A stretch of DNA of 64,000 nt from a bacterium (lineage in GTDB: Bacteria > Desulfobacterota > Binatia > HRBIN30 > CADEER01): assembly GCA_030430165.1 (NCBI GenBank), contig JAUIGL010000002.1, forward strand, positions 1 to 64,000, read 5' to 3'. Positions within the stretch are counted from its first letter, which is position 1. Every line of letters starts with the position of its first letter. The notes beneath the pieces are model-generated. The model was not told the origin of the DNA and ran no database searches. It worked only from the letters and a program-made list of their open reading frames with translations. The translations under genes were made by a program, and so were the position numbers. Positions 1-8,968 of the stretch are shown here, one piece after another.

Positions 1-247
1 GTTTGATTCTTAACTCCGTATTGCGGGGGGGCCGGCCCGAACCCGAACTCCGTCCCCCCTTGCCAAGGGGGGACTTCAGGGGGGTCAAACAGAGCGTCGA
101 TGGCCCGAGACGGGTAGCGGGTCCGTTTGATTCCTAACTCCGTATTGCGGGCGGGCCCCGGACCGAACCCGAACTCCGTCCCCCCTTGCCAAGGGGGGAC
201 TTCAGGGGGGTCAAGCGGAGCGTCGATGGCCCGAGTAACAGAAGCTC
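1..247. repeat. Tandem duplication of a ~124-bp unit
   Basis: Two copies lie head to tail. Both open with GTTTGATTC followed by TAACTCCGTATTGCGGG (at 1 and 125) and both run through a C6/G6 palindrome to GCGTCGATGGCCCGAG. The second copy leads into the complete bipartite element at 176-315. I see no gene in bases 1-506. Apart from these repeats, 316-506 holds only the short leader of the Cys/His protein gene. Confidence 0.8.
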
Positions 248-315
248 CTCTCGTCGCACCGTGTGACCTCCCCCTAGCCCCCCTAGCCCCCTCCTTGGTA
301 AGGAGGGGGGCTCCG
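176..315. repeat. Bipartite poly-C/poly-G element, copy 1
   Basis: The left half carries CCCCCCTTGCCAAGGGGGG followed by ACTTCAGGGGGGTC. The right half carries GACCTCCCCC and then CCCCCTCCTTGGTAAGGAGGGGG. About 45 bases separate the halves. The same left-right order occurs at 26757-26875 and, inverted, at 52978-53104. Parts of the spacer (AGAAGCTCC, GTGTGACCTCCCCC) are shared with the third copy. A lone left half lies at 53-90. Confidence 0.75.
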
Positions 316-506
316 AGGCGGCGCCCTTCGCAAACTGCCTGCGATTCAAACTGACCCACTGCCACCGCGTCGCCATGGGTGGATTCGCAGCACCGGAAAT
401 GCCATGATCTCCGACTTTCCCGGGATTCTGCCGGGATGTTACCAGAAGAGCTCGGCGGTGCCCGGAGACCGTGAGACCGTCGTCTGCAAGAGGAGCTTCT
501 CTCGAA

Positions 507-794
507 ATGGCCAACAAAGGTACCTGCAAGGCGGACAGCTGCGACAAGGACGTCCGCGCCAAAGGCTATTGCGACCGGCACTACCGCAAGTGGCGCAAGG
601 GTCTCATGGGCAAACCGCGCCACCGCGCCTGCAACGAGAACGATTGCGGCAAAGCGCCCTACCGGCGCGGTCTCTGCGAAGAGCACTACGGCAAGCACTA
701 CGGCAAGAAGAAGGCCGAAGCCGAGGCGGCACCCGCTGCGGAGGCGGCGCCGGAAGCCGAAGCTCCGGCTGCGGAAGAGGCCACGGCAGAGTAG
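507..794 (+). CDS. Small Cys/His-rich putative zinc-binding protein
   Basis: A 95-residue protein with two copies of a C-x4-C ... G-x-C-x2-H-Y pattern: CKADSC...GYCDRHY (residues ~6-25) and CNENDC...GLCEEHY (~41-60). This looks like two small zinc knuckles. A low-complexity Ala/Glu tail (~68-95) follows. ATG 507 is chosen because AGGAG lies 11 bases upstream; the reading frame extends to 471 without such a site. The gene sits just ahead of rpmH on the same strand. The Cys/His pattern resembles short zinc-ribbon segments in phage and actinobacterial proteins, but I cannot assign a function. Metal binding and possible nucleic-acid binding are inference. Confidence 0.7.
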   Translation: MANKGTCKADSCDKDVRAKGYCDRHYRKWRKGLMGKPRHRACNENDCGKAPYRRGLCEEHYGKHYGKKKAEAEAAPAAEAAPEAEAPAAEEATAE

Positions 795-850
795 ACGAGT
801 ATCAACCGCGGGGACGTTGACCGCCCCGCACCAACGATTCCGGGGATCTC

Positions 851-1009
851 ATGAAGCGTACATTCCAACCCAGCAATCGGCGTCGTAAGCGGCGTCACGG
901 TTTCCGAGCTCGCATGGCGACACCGGCAGGACGGCAGGTGCTCAAGCGCCGCCGCGCCAAGGGTCGCAAGCGCCTGACCGTGGTCATTCCGCCCAAGCAG
1001 CCGTTTTGA
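851..1009 (+). CDS. rpmH: 50S ribosomal protein L34
   Basis: A 52-residue, strongly basic protein that opens [20 protein letters not shown], the invariant L34 N-terminus, and continues with [21 protein letters not shown]34 is a structural protein of the large ribosomal subunit. The family is usually 44-50 residues; here a short hydrophobic tail ([11 protein letters not shown]) follows the core. The stop overlaps the TTG start of rnpA, so the two are very likely translated from one message, as in most bacteria. The call is certain from sequence and context. Confidence 0.97.
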   Translation: MKRTFQPSNRRRKRRHGFRARMATPAGRQVLKRRRAKGRKRLTVVIPPKQPF

Positions 1010-1359
1010 CGCAGGTCGCCAACGACGACTGCTCCTATCGCTTCCCGCGCCGCTACCGAATCCGCAAGCGTCGCGAATACCTGTCACTACAAAAGGGCGG
1101 CCGGCGGCGGCGCTCGGAGCATTTCACGGTCATCACGCGCGAGACCGGCGGACCGGCACGGCTCGGCATCACGACCAGTCGCAAGGTCGGCAACGCGCCG
1201 GCGCGCAACCGTGTGCGGCGGCTGGTGCGCGAGTTTTTCCGCCAGCACCGCGCGCAGATCACCCCGCCGCGCGACGTTCTAGTGATCGCCAGCCCCGCTG
1301 CGCGCGATCTCCGGTACCGCGCCGTCGAACGCGAGCTGAGTCGGTCCCTCGAGATCTGA
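1006..1359 (+). CDS. rnpA: Ribonuclease P protein component
   Basis: A 117-residue basic protein that partners the RNase P RNA in tRNA 5' maturation. The diagnostic RNR segment is visible at residues ~62-79 ([18 protein letters not shown]). The N-terminal [13 protein letters not shown] matches the usual start of the mature fold. The start is TTG at 1006, inside the last codons of rpmH, with no clear ribosome-binding site of its own; this suggests translational coupling to rpmH. yidD begins 10 bases after the stop. Confidence 0.95.
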   Translation: MTQVANDDCSYRFPRRYRIRKRREYLSLQKGGRRRRSEHFTVITRETGGPARLGITTSRKVGNAPARNRVRRLVREFFRQHRAQITPPRDVLVIASPAARDLRYRAVERELSRSLEI

Positions 1360-1369
1360 GCCGCCTCCA

Positions 1370-1600
1370 ATGTCACTCGGCCAACGCCTGCTGATCGCCG
1401 TGCTCGGCGTCTACCGCGCCGCGATTTCGCCCGTGCTCGGCCCTCGTTGCCGCTTTCACCCGACCTGTTCCGCCTACGCCCAGGAGGCAATCCGCGAGCA
1501 CGGCGCGCTGCGCGGGACGTGGTACGGCATCCGCCGCATCGGGCGCTGCCATCCCTATCACCCGGGCGGTTACGACCCCGTGCCCGGCTCCAACCAGTGA
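1370..1600 (+). CDS. yidD: Membrane protein insertion efficiency factor YidD
   Basis: A 76-residue protein with the YidD signature [14 protein letters not shown] (residues 27-40) and the C-terminal [17 protein letters not shown]. The N-terminus is amphipathic ([19 protein letters not shown]), typical of membrane-surface attachment. YidD assists YidC-dependent membrane insertion and usually sits between rnpA and yidC, as here. The ATG is 10 bases after rnpA and the stop is 7 bases before yidC, so this is one operon. Confidence 0.95.
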   Translation: MSLGQRLLIAVLGVYRAAISPVLGPRCRFHPTCSAYAQEAIREHGALRGTWYGIRRIGRCHPYHPGGYDPVPGSNQ

Positions 1601-1607
1601 TCGCGCA

Positions 1608-3272
1608 ATGGAACGCAACGCACTACTCGCCGTCGTCATCTCGCTACTGATCCTCGTTCTCTGGAACGAGCTGGTGCTCAACCAGTACGCCCCGGAAGAA
1701 CCCGCAGGTGACGCGATCACCGCCCCTGCGGCACCGGAAGCGGCCGAATCGGCGCCGAGCGCGCCCGCGGCTCCGGAGGCCCCGGGGGCTCCCGCCTCGG
1801 AGGCCGACCTGGCGCCCGAGGTGGACCGGCCGACCGGCACCGACGTCGTAGTCGAGACCGATCGCTTCCGCGCCGTTTTCACCACCGCGGGCGGGCGTCT
1901 GAAGAGCCTGCAGCTAAACGACTACCGCGCCAACACCAGCGACCACAGCCCGCCCGAGGAGCTGGTGCACTCGGCGCCCCGCGCTCCGCTGCCGCTAGCG
2001 GTTCACCTGCGCGGCAAGACGGGAGCCGAGAGCGACGAGACCACGCTCTACAGCGCCGACCGCAGCCAGCTTCAGTTGGCCGGAGCGGAGACCGGAAGTG
2101 TCGTCTTCACCGGCGAGATCGCCGGGACGACAGTTCGCAAGCGCTTCGAGCTGAAGGGCGACAGCTACCTCTGGCAGATGGACGTGGCGATCGATCAACC
2201 TCCTGCCTTCGCCTCCGAAGTCGCGGTCACCTGGGACGGCATTCTCGGCGCCGGCGGTGGCTGGAGCACTGGAAACGGCCCTACCGCCAACCCGTTCAAC
2301 GAAGTGCTGACGCTTGCCGGTGGCGATCTCACCCACTCCACTCGGGATGATCTAACCGCCGGCCAATCCTTCGAAGGCGCCACCAAGTGGACCGGCTTCA
2401 GCGGCCAGTACTTCTTCGCCGGGCTGATCACGGAGAACGAGGAGATTTCCGAGAGTGCCAGCGCCTGGGCGGCCGCGGTCGGCGAGAATGCCAAGACGAT
2501 GTTGCGCGTCGCCGGCCAGCCGGAGCTCACCAGGGTGATCCTGTTCACCGGGCCGAAGGACATCGATCTGCTCGAAGATGCCGGGCACTCGCTGATCAGC
2601 GCGCTCGACCTCGGTTGGTTCGCCATCCTCGGCAAGCCGATGCTGCGCACCCTGCGCTTCCTGCACGGCTTCACCGGCAACTACGGCATCGACATCATCA
2701 TCCTGACGATCTTGATCAAGGTGCTGTTCTACCCGCTGACCAAGAAGAGCTTCCAGTCGATGAAGGCGATGCAGAAGCTGCAGCCGCGGATGGAGAAGCT
2801 GAAAGAGCTCTACAAGGACAAGCCGGAGGAGCTCAACAAGGCGATGATGGAGCTCTACCGCAACGAGGGGGTCAACCCGCTCGGCGGTTGCCTGCCGATG
2901 TTCCTGCAGATGCCCGTCTTCCTCGGCCTCTACAACGCGCTGCTCAACGCCGTCGAGCTGCGCCACGCCCCGTTCGCCTTCTGGATCCAGGACCTCTCCG
3001 CACCCGACCGTCTCGGCAGCCTGCAGCTGCCCTTCGTCACCGGCGCCGGCTTTCCCGTGCTCACCCTGATCATGGGTGCCAGCATGCTGATCCAGCAGAA
3101 GATGACGCCGACCACCTCGGCCGACCCGATGCAGCAGCGGATGATGATGCTGATGCCGGTCGTCTTCACCTTCATGTTCATCAACTTCCCCGCAGGTTTG
3201 ACCCTCTACTGGCTCGTCAATAATCTCCTGACGATCGGTCAGCAGTACATGATCAACCGCCAAGAGGACTGA
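1608..3272 (+). CDS. yidC: Membrane protein insertase YidC
   Basis: A 554-residue inner-membrane insertase and chaperone working alone or with SecYEG. It has an N-terminal membrane anchor (~5-25), an Ala/Pro/Glu-rich linker (~30-70), a large periplasmic domain to ~340, and the conserved C-terminal core. The core shows NYGIDIIILTILIKVLFYPL (~357-376), the cytoplasmic coiled-coil hairpin (KSFQSMKAMQKLQPRMEKLK), then VNPLGGCLPMFLQMPVFLGL and two further membrane segments. The presence of the periplasmic domain marks the Gram-negative type. It sits in the rpmH-rnpA-yidD-yidC-jag operon. Confidence 0.97.
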   Translation: MERNALLAVVISLLILVLWNELVLNQYAPEEPAGDAITAPAAPEAAESAPSAPAAPEAPGAPASEADLAPEVDRPTGTDVVVETDRFRAVFTTAGGRLKSLQLNDYRANTSDHSPPEELVHSAPRAPLPLAVHLRGKTGAESDETTLYSADRSQLQLAGAETGSVVFTGEIAGTTVRKRFELKGDSYLWQMDVAIDQPPAFASEVAVTWDGILGAGGGWSTGNGPTANPFNEVLTLAGGDLTHSTRDDLTAGQSFEGATKWTGFSGQYFFAGLITENEEISESASAWAAAVGENAKTMLRVAGQPELTRVILFTGPKDIDLLEDAGHSLISALDLGWFAILGKPMLRTLRFLHGFTGNYGIDIIILTILIKVLFYPLTKKSFQSMKAMQKLQPRMEKLKELYKDKPEELNKAMMELYRNEGVNPLGGCLPMFLQMPVFLGLYNALLNAVELRHAPFAFWIQDLSAPDRLGSLQLPFVTGAGFPVLTLIMGASMLIQQKMTPTTSADPMQQRMMMLMPVVFTFMFINFPAGLTLYWLVNNLLTIGQQYMINRQED

Positions 3273-3295
3273 CGGGGATCCCCGGGGACCACGAT

Positions 3296-4177
3296 ATGGA
3301 ATTCGTCGAAACCGAAGGCAGCAGCATCGACGACGCGATCGAGCGCGCGCTCCAGCAACTCGGCGTGGCGCGCGACAAGGTCGACGTCGAAATCATCGCC
3401 AACGCGACCAAGGGATTGTTTGGAATCGGCGGCAAAAAGGCCAAAGTTCGCGCCACCATCCGCGGCTCGATCTCGCTCGACGGCGACCAGGAGCGGCCTG
3501 TCGATCCGCCCGCTGTGCCCGACAAACCCGCCGCGGCGCCGGCCGAGTCACCCAGTAAATCCGATGCCGCAAAGGGTGCCGACGGCGCACAAAAGGACAC
3601 TGCCAAGGCCGCGGCTTCGCGCCGCGACGAAGACCGCTCGCAAGCCCGACCGCGTCGCGCTCGCAACGAACGTGCGCGTCGCCCGCGGCGCGAACCGGCG
3701 GAGCGGCCGGAGATCGAAGTTTCGGCGGAAACGCTGGAGGCGACTCGCGAAGTGCTCGAGCAGACGGTGCGCCTGATCGGCACCGAGGCATCGGTCAGCA
3801 TCAGCCGCGACAACCTCGGCGTCTGCCTACAGATCGACGGCGACGAGAGCGGGATCCTAATCGGTCGGCGCGGCCAGACGCTCGATGCGCTCGAGTACAT
3901 GATCAACCGCGTGGCGTCGCGCGACACCGGCCACACCACCCGCATCGTCGTCGATTCGCACGGCTATCGGCAGCGCCGTCGCGAGTCGCTCGAGGCGATG
4001 GCGCGGCGCATGGGCGACCGCGCCACCGAGCGCGGCAAGACGGTGACGATGAACCCGATGAGCCCGCGCGACCGGCGCATCGTACACCTGGCTCTGCAGG
4101 ACAATCCCGGGCTCGAGACGCGCAGCTCCGGCAAGGGCTACTTTCGCAAGCTGCTGATCATTCCCGAGCGCCGCTGA
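3296..4177 (+). CDS. jag: RNA-binding protein Jag/KhpB (SpoIIIJ-associated)
   Basis: A 293-residue protein with the three Jag parts in order: Jag-N (~1-52, MEFVETEGSSIDDAIERAL and GLFGIGGKKAKV), a long basic/Ala-rich linker (~60-145), a KH domain (~172-205, ESGILIGRRGQTLDALEYMI) and an R3H domain (~222-293, with RRRESLEAMARRM and MSPRDRRIVHLAL). Such proteins bind RNA and are normally encoded next to yidC. The linker is longer and more charged than in Firmicutes. The 3' end overlaps the convergent DUF3445 gene by 20 bp. Confidence 0.93.
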   Translation: MEFVETEGSSIDDAIERALQQLGVARDKVDVEIIANATKGLFGIGGKKAKVRATIRGSISLDGDQERPVDPPAVPDKPAAAPAESPSKSDAAKGADGAQKDTAKAAASRRDEDRSQARPRRARNERARRPRREPAERPEIEVSAETLEATREVLEQTVRLIGTEASVSISRDNLGVCLQIDGDESGILIGRRGQTLDALEYMINRVASRDTGHTTRIVVDSHGYRQRRRESLEAMARRMGDRATERGKTVTMNPMSPRDRRIVHLALQDNPGLETRSSGKGYFRKLLIIPERR

Positions 4178-5009
4178 CAGGGCGGCGCAATAGCTCGGCC
4201 GCGGTCGCCCGCGCCGCTTCGCTCAGGCCCTTGTAGAGCGCTACCGGTAGCGGCATCAGCTCGAGCGCCGTGGCGAGAACCGAGCGCTGGTCGGGGCTCA
4301 GCTCGGCGAACGGGTAGAGATAGGTCCGGATCAGGAACAACGACGCCGAGACCTCCGGGAAGGGCACCGTGACCTGGCGCTCGACTCGCAACCAGCCGCG
4401 CTCCTCGCCCGGCCAGGCCAGCCGCCGGCCGCGCTCGGGATGGTGGTCGAGAAAGTCGTCCGCGGAGACGGTCCACACGAAGCGCGTATAGGGCCCGCGC
4501 TCGATCATCGCGCTCAGCATCGAGCGGTTGGCGGCTTCCACCTCGCCGAAGTCGGGTACCGGACCGTGGATCTCGCGAAAGCTGCCGCCGATCGCCCGCT
4601 CGGGGTACCAGCCGCTGGGAAAAGAGACGAACATCGCCACCGCGCGGTCGCGCCCCTCAGCGTCGCGGTGGACTACCGCGAAGTCCTCCTGCGCCGCCCG
4701 AAAAACGCCCGAGTACGCCTCCCCGGCGAGGTCGATCTGCGGATGCTCGGCGCGGAAGGTTTCGGTCATCCACTCGACGACCCGGGCGTGGCACGAGCGT
4801 AGCCCCGGCTCTTCGACGACCTCGCGCCCCCGCGCCGCGGTCGCTCGCCGATTCCGCAGGTAGCGGTCGCGCTCGCCATCGACCTGGAAGAACTGGCGGT
4901 CGCGTTCGCCGTTGCCGAAGTCGGTGCCGAACGGCATCAGCTTGGCCTCCATCCGATAGGGCCGCGGCGACACCGGAAAATAGCGAGCCGGTTCGGGAAG
5001 GACCGCCAT
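4158..5009 (-). CDS. DUF3445 (heme-dependent oxidative N-demethylase-like) protein
   Basis: A 283-residue soluble protein with family hallmarks in order: PYRMEAKLMPFGTDFGNGE near the N-terminus, FQVDGERDRYLRNR, a central FVSFPSGWYPERAIGGSFREIHGPVP, FVWTVSADDFLDHHPERG, and a C-terminal LRVERQVTVPFP followed by FLIRTYLYPFAEL. DUF3445 proteins include the heme-containing subunit of an oxidative N-demethylase acting on methylated amines. The partner subunits are not in this window, so the substrate here is unknown. The gene is convergent with jag and lies inside an otherwise plus-strand informational block, suggesting insertion. Confidence 0.8.
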   Translation of the reverse strand: MAVLPEPARYFPVSPRPYRMEAKLMPFGTDFGNGERDRQFFQVDGERDRYLRNRRATAARGREVVEEPGLRSCHARVVEWMTETFRAEHPQIDLAGEAYSGVFRAAQEDFAVVHRDAEGRDRAVAMFVSFPSGWYPERAIGGSFREIHGPVPDFGEVEAANRSMLSAMIERGPYTRFVWTVSADDFLDHHPERGRRLAWPGEERGWLRVERQVTVPFPEVSASLFLIRTYLYPFAELSPDQRSVLATALELMPLPVALYKGLSEAARATAAELLRRPVSGARE

Positions 5010-5101
5010 GCGCCGCAGGCTAGCACGATCGCAGCGGCGGTAGAGCCCGGGACCGCGCTCCCCGCCTGGCCAAGCCGCGAGCGATCTGGAAGATCAGGGA
5101 C

Positions 5102-6448
5102 ATGTACGCGGCGGACACCATCGCGGCGATCGCCACCGCGCCCGGCCCGGGCGCGATCGGCATCATCCGCGTCAGCGGACCCGAAGCGCGCGCCGTCGCC
5201 GCGGCCGTCACCGGCACCGAGGCCGAGTGGCCGAGCCACAAGCTGGTACGGGTCCGCTTGCGCGACCGCGCCGGGGCGCAGATCGACGACGGTCTCGCCG
5301 TGCTGATGCGGGGTCCGCACAGCTACACCGGCGAGGACGTCGTCGAGATCCAGTGCCACGGCAGCCCCGAGGGACTGCAGGCGATCCTGCGGGCGGTCCT
5401 CGCCGCCGGCGCCCGTGCCGCCGAGCCGGGCGAGTTCACCAAGCGAGCCTTTCTCAACGGCAAGCTCGATCTCGCCCAGGCGGAGGCGGTGATGGACCTG
5501 GTTCGATGTCGAACGCCGGCCGCGGCGGCGCAGGCCGCCGATCAGCTCGCCGGCGCGCTGTCGCGCCACCTCGGCGATCTGCGCCAGCGCCTGATCCAGC
5601 TCAAGGCGCACCTCGAGGTGCAGATCGATTTCAGCGAAGAGGACGTCGACCTCGACCCGCAGCAGACGACCCGGATGGCGGCCGCGATCCAGAGCGACGT
5701 CGCCGCCCTGCTGGCCACCTACGAGCGCGGCCGGATCTACAACTCCGGCCTGCGCATCGCCATCGTCGGCCGCCCCAACGTCGGCAAATCGAGCCTGCTC
5801 AACGCCCTGGCGCGGGCCAACCGCGCCATCGTCACCGAGATCCCCGGCACCACCCGCGACGTCGTCGAGGAGGTCATCGACCTGGGCGGAGTCCCGGTGG
5901 TGGTTCGCGATACCGCCGGTTTGCGCGAGGCCGCGGACCGGGTCGAGGAGATCGGCATCGAGCGCGCCCGCGAGGCTGCCGGCTCGGCCGATCTGGCGCT
6001 GGTCGTGCTCGACCGCTCGCAGCCCTACCAAGCGCCGCCGCTGTGGCCGCACGCCGAGCAGAGCGGGCTACTGGTGGTCAACAAGACCGACCTGCCGCCG
6101 GCTTGGTCGGCCGGGGAGATCGAGGTCGAGGGAACCGAGGCGACGATCGAGATCTCGGCCCGCACCGGGGAGGGACTTGCCGAGCTCGAGGAAGCGATCG
6201 CGCGCATCGCCGGCGTCGCCTGGTCGGACTCGACACCACCGCTGACCAACACCCGCCAGCGCGACGCCATGACCAGGGTGAAAAACAGCCTCGAGCATGC
6301 CGTCGGGGCGGCAAACACCGATCAGCCTCCGGACATCATCGCCGTCGACGTCCAGCTAGCCCTCGACCACCTCGCCGAGATCACCGGAGAAATCGTCAAC
6401 GACGACATCCTCGACGTGGTCTTCCGCGAATTCTGCATGGGTAAGTGA
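5102..6448 (+). CDS. mnmE: tRNA uridine-5-carboxymethylaminomethyl modification GTPase MnmE
   Basis: A 448-residue GTPase that works with MnmG on U34 of certain tRNAs. It opens MYAADTIAAIATAPGPGAIG, the usual folate-binding N-terminal domain. The G domain shows P-loop GRPNVGKSS (~223-231), G2 region PGTTRD, G3 DTAGLRE (~270) and G4 NKTD (~327). The C-terminus ends FCMGK, a slight variant of the catalytic C-I-G-K motif that keeps the cysteine. mnmG follows after the GxxExxY element, which appears to have landed in an ancestral mnmE-mnmG operon. Confidence 0.97.
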   Translation: MYAADTIAAIATAPGPGAIGIIRVSGPEARAVAAAVTGTEAEWPSHKLVRVRLRDRAGAQIDDGLAVLMRGPHSYTGEDVVEIQCHGSPEGLQAILRAVLAAGARAAEPGEFTKRAFLNGKLDLAQAEAVMDLVRCRTPAAAAQAADQLAGALSRHLGDLRQRLIQLKAHLEVQIDFSEEDVDLDPQQTTRMAAAIQSDVAALLATYERGRIYNSGLRIAIVGRPNVGKSSLLNALARANRAIVTEIPGTTRDVVEEVIDLGGVPVVVRDTAGLREAADRVEEIGIERAREAAGSADLALVVLDRSQPYQAPPLWPHAEQSGLLVVNKTDLPPAWSAGEIEVEGTEATIEISARTGEGLAELEEAIARIAGVAWSDSTPPLTNTRQRDAMTRVKNSLEHAVGAANTDQPPDIIAVDVQLALDHLAEITGEIVNDDILDVVFREFCMGK

Positions 6449-6485
6449 AGGGGCAACTGGGTCGGGAAGGGGTTCCTGGTTTTCT

Positions 6486-7011
6486 GAGTTTTTATCCACA
6501 GATTTCGCAGATTACGCAGATTGGGTTTCTGGGTTTGCTGGCAGGGCTACGCGATCAGGCGTTTGGTCTCCAGGCTGAGTGACCCGAAATTGAGAAGTAG
6601 GCCCGTGCTCGAGCCGCTCGCCTTCAGGTAGTTGAGCAACTGCGCCGAGCGCTCGCTGGCAAGACCCGAAACAGCCTTCAATTCGACCATAACCGATTGA
6701 AAACAAACAAAATCGACCCTGTAATAGCATTCGAGGCGGTGGCCTCGATAACAAACGGGAATCTCCACCTGCGTCTCGAAGGGAATCCGGCGCCAACCAA
6801 ACTCCGCCGCAAGAGCCCCCTGATAAACCGCCTCCAAAAACCCCACCCCAAGCACCCGATGCACCTCCATAGCCGCACCGATGATCGCATAAGTCCTATC
6901 ATCATTATCCATTAATCAAGTTATATATAAAGTATATTCCAGGCGCAAACCTTTACATAGAGCCCACAATAAAAATCTGCGAAATCTGTGTAATCTGTGG
7001 ATAAAAAACTC
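6486..7011. mobile_element. GxxExxY gene cassette bounded by terminal inverted repeats
   Basis: A 526-bp unit. The left end is GAGTTTTTATCCACAG followed by ATTTCGCAGATTACGCAGATT. The right end is the inverse, ending CTGTGGATAAAAAACTC. The ends match almost exactly, apart from one extra T on the right. Weaker inverted similarity continues outward (CGGGAAGGG...GTTTTCTG on both sides, ~6463 and ~7032). The only gene inside is the GxxExxY protein. Two gene-less relatives lie at 48437-48543 and 56232-56460. No transposase is encoded, so mobility is inferred from architecture alone. Confidence 0.6.
6547..6912 (-). CDS. GxxExxY family protein (PD-(D/E)xK nuclease-like)
   Basis: A 121-residue protein with the naming motif GVGFLEAVY (~22-30), the acidic/lysine core [18 protein letters not shown] (D and E-x-K of a PD-(D/E)xK fold, ~64-81) and the usual [12 protein letters not shown] helix (~90-101). 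Family members are small predicted nucleases of unknown role that occur in many copies in some environmental bacteria. Its base composition is richer in A/T than the neighbours and it is bracketed by near-perfect inverted repeats. Both points indicate acquisition between mnmE and mnmG. Confidence 0.85.
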   Translation of the reverse strand: MDNDDRTYAIIGAAMEVHRVLGVGFLEAVYQGALAAEFGWRRIPFETQVEIPVCYRGHRLECYYRVDFVCFQSVMVELKAVSGLASERSAQLLNYLKASGSSTGLLLNFGSLSLETKRLIA

Positions 7012-7075
7012 AAAAGACCAGAAAACCCTTCCCGCGAGCCCGATCTACCCCGCGGCGGCTCGGGCTGGTAATGGG

Positions 7076-8968
7076 ATGGACGGGATCATGAGTGTTTCGA
7101 GGGTCAGGAAGTTCGACGTCATCGTCGTTGGCGCCGGGCATGCCGGGATCGAGGCGGCGCTGGCCGCCGCGCGGATGGGTTGCTCGACCCTGATGGTGAC
7201 GCTCAACCTCGACCACATCGGCCAGATGTCGTGCAATCCGGCGATCGGCGGCATCGGCAAGGGCCACCTGGTCAAGGAGATCGACGCGCTCGGCGGCGAA
7301 ATGGCCCGGGCGATCGACGAAACCGGCATCCAGTTCCGCCAGCTCAATACCCGCAAAGGCCCGGCGGTGCGCGCCTCACGCGCCCAGGCGGACAAGCAGG
7401 CGTACCGCGCCCGCATGAAGGCTCGCGTCGAAAGTGCAGATAATTTAAGTACTTATCAGGCCTCGGCGAGGGCTCTGGTGGTTCGCGACGGGCGCGTACG
7501 GGGGATCGAGACCGAGATGGGGGAGACCATCGAGGCGGCGACCGTGATCCTCACCACCGGCACCTTTCTCAACGGCCTGATCCACGTCGGCGAGCGCAAC
7601 CAGGCGGCGGGGCGGTTCGGCGATTTCGCCGCGATCGGCATCAGCGAATCGCTGGCGAAGCTCGGGCATCGCATCGGTCGCCTCAAGACCGGCACCTGCC
7701 CGCGCCTCGACTCGCGCACCATCGACTACGCGCGGCTCGAGGTGCAGCCGGGCGATCCGAATCCGATCCCGTTCTCCTACGCCAGCGAACGCATCCTGCA
7801 GGACCAGGTTCCCTGCCACATCACCTACACCAACCCGGCGACCCACGAGATCATCCGCGGCGGCCTCGATCGGTCGCCGATGTTCAACGGAACCATCCAG
7901 AGCACCGGCCCCCGCTACTGCCCATCGATCGAGGACAAGATCGTCCGCTTCGCCGATCGCGACCGGCATCAGATCTTTCTCGAGCCGGAAGGCCGCGACA
8001 CCGTCGAAGTCTATCCGAACGGGCTGTCGACCAGCCTGCCGCTCGACGTGCAGGTCGACATGGTGCGCTCGATCGAGGGGTTGGAACAAGCGGTGATCAT
8101 GCGGCCGGGCTACGCGATCGAGTACGACTACGCCGATCCGACCCAGCTCCAGCCGACGCTCGAGTCCAAGCTAGTTCCAGGACTCTACCTCGCCGGTCAG
8201 ATCAACGGCACTACGGGATACGAAGAGGCAGGCGCTCAAGGTTTACTAGCAGGGATCAACGCGGCCCTTGCGGCACAAGGGCGCGAGCCCTTCACGCTGC
8301 GTCGCGACCAAGCGTACATCGGGGTCATGGTCGATGACCTGATCACCCGCGGAGTCGGCGGAGAGCCGTATCGAATGTTCACCTCGCGCGCCGAGCACCG
8401 CCTCCTGCTGCGCGAGGACAACGCGGACCTCCGGCTGACCGAGCTCGGCCATGCGGTCGGCGCTGTCAGCGAGACCGATTGCCACCGTGCAGAATCCCGA
8501 CGCGAATCGATCGAGTCCGTCAAAGCCCAATTGACTCGAGTGGTCATAAAGCCGGCAGCGGAGAGCGACCAGGCCCTCGGCGCGGCCGGCACGGCGGCCC
8601 TGCGCAAGAGCACCTCGCTCGCCGAGCTGCTGCGCCGGCCGGAGCTGGGCTTTGCCGACGTCTGCCGCATCGCCGATCTCGACTGCGGCGAGGTTCGTGC
8701 CGAGGTCGCGGCTCAGGTCGAGATCGACATCAAGTACGACGGCTACATCAAGCGCCAGCAGGTCGCGATCGAACGACTGGCGCGAATGGAGTCGGCAACC
8801 ATTCCGGCGAGTCTCGACTTCGGCGATATTCCGGGACTGTCGCGCGAGGTCGGCGAGCGGCTCGCCAAAGTCCGGCCGACGTCGCTGGGACAAGCGTCGC
8901 GCATCTCCGGGGTCACCCCGGCAGCGATCTCCCTACTGGCGGTTCATCTGAAGCGCCTGTCGCCGTGA
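7076..8968 (+). CDS. mnmG: tRNA uridine-5-carboxymethylaminomethyl modification enzyme MnmG
   Basis: A 630-residue FAD enzyme that acts with MnmE on tRNA wobble uridine. The N-terminal dinucleotide-binding segment [20 protein letters not shown] is followed by the family signature [36 protein letters not shown] and the tRNA-binding C-terminal helical domain are complete. Two in-frame ATGs (7076, 7088) precede the fold. ATG 7088 has GGACGGG just upstream and may be the true start. Its stop overlaps the GTG start of rsmG. Confidence 0.96.
   Translation: MDGIMSVSRVRKFDVIVVGAGHAGIEAALAAARMGCSTLMVTLNLDHIGQMSCNPAIGGIGKGHLVKEIDALGGEMARAIDETGIQFRQLNTRKGPAVRASRAQADKQAYRARMKARVESADNLSTYQASARALVVRDGRVRGIETEMGETIEAATVILTTGTFLNGLIHVGERNQAAGRFGDFAAIGISESLAKLGHRIGRLKTGTCPRLDSRTIDYARLEVQPGDPNPIPFSYASERILQDQVPCHITYTNPATHEIIRGGLDRSPMFNGTIQSTGPRYCPSIEDKIVRFADRDRHQIFLEPEGRDTVEVYPNGLSTSLPLDVQVDMVRSIEGLEQAVIMRPGYAIEYDYADPTQLQPTLESKLVPGLYLAGQINGTTGYEEAGAQGLLAGINAALAAQGREPFTLRRDQAYIGVMVDDLITRGVGGEPYRMFTSRAEHRLLLREDNADLRLTELGHAVGAVSETDCHRAESRRESIESVKAQLTRVVIKPAAESDQALGAAGTAALRKSTSLAELLRRPELGFADVCRIADLDCGEVRAEVAAQVEIDIKYDGYIKRQQVAIERLARMESATIPASLDFGDIPGLSREVGERLAKVRPTSLGQASRISGVTPAAISLLAVHLKRLSP

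Noticed and set aside
127..354. 75-codon frame over the leading repeats
   Set aside because: It is encoded by the C/G tracts of the bipartite repeat and has Pro/Gly/Arg content only.
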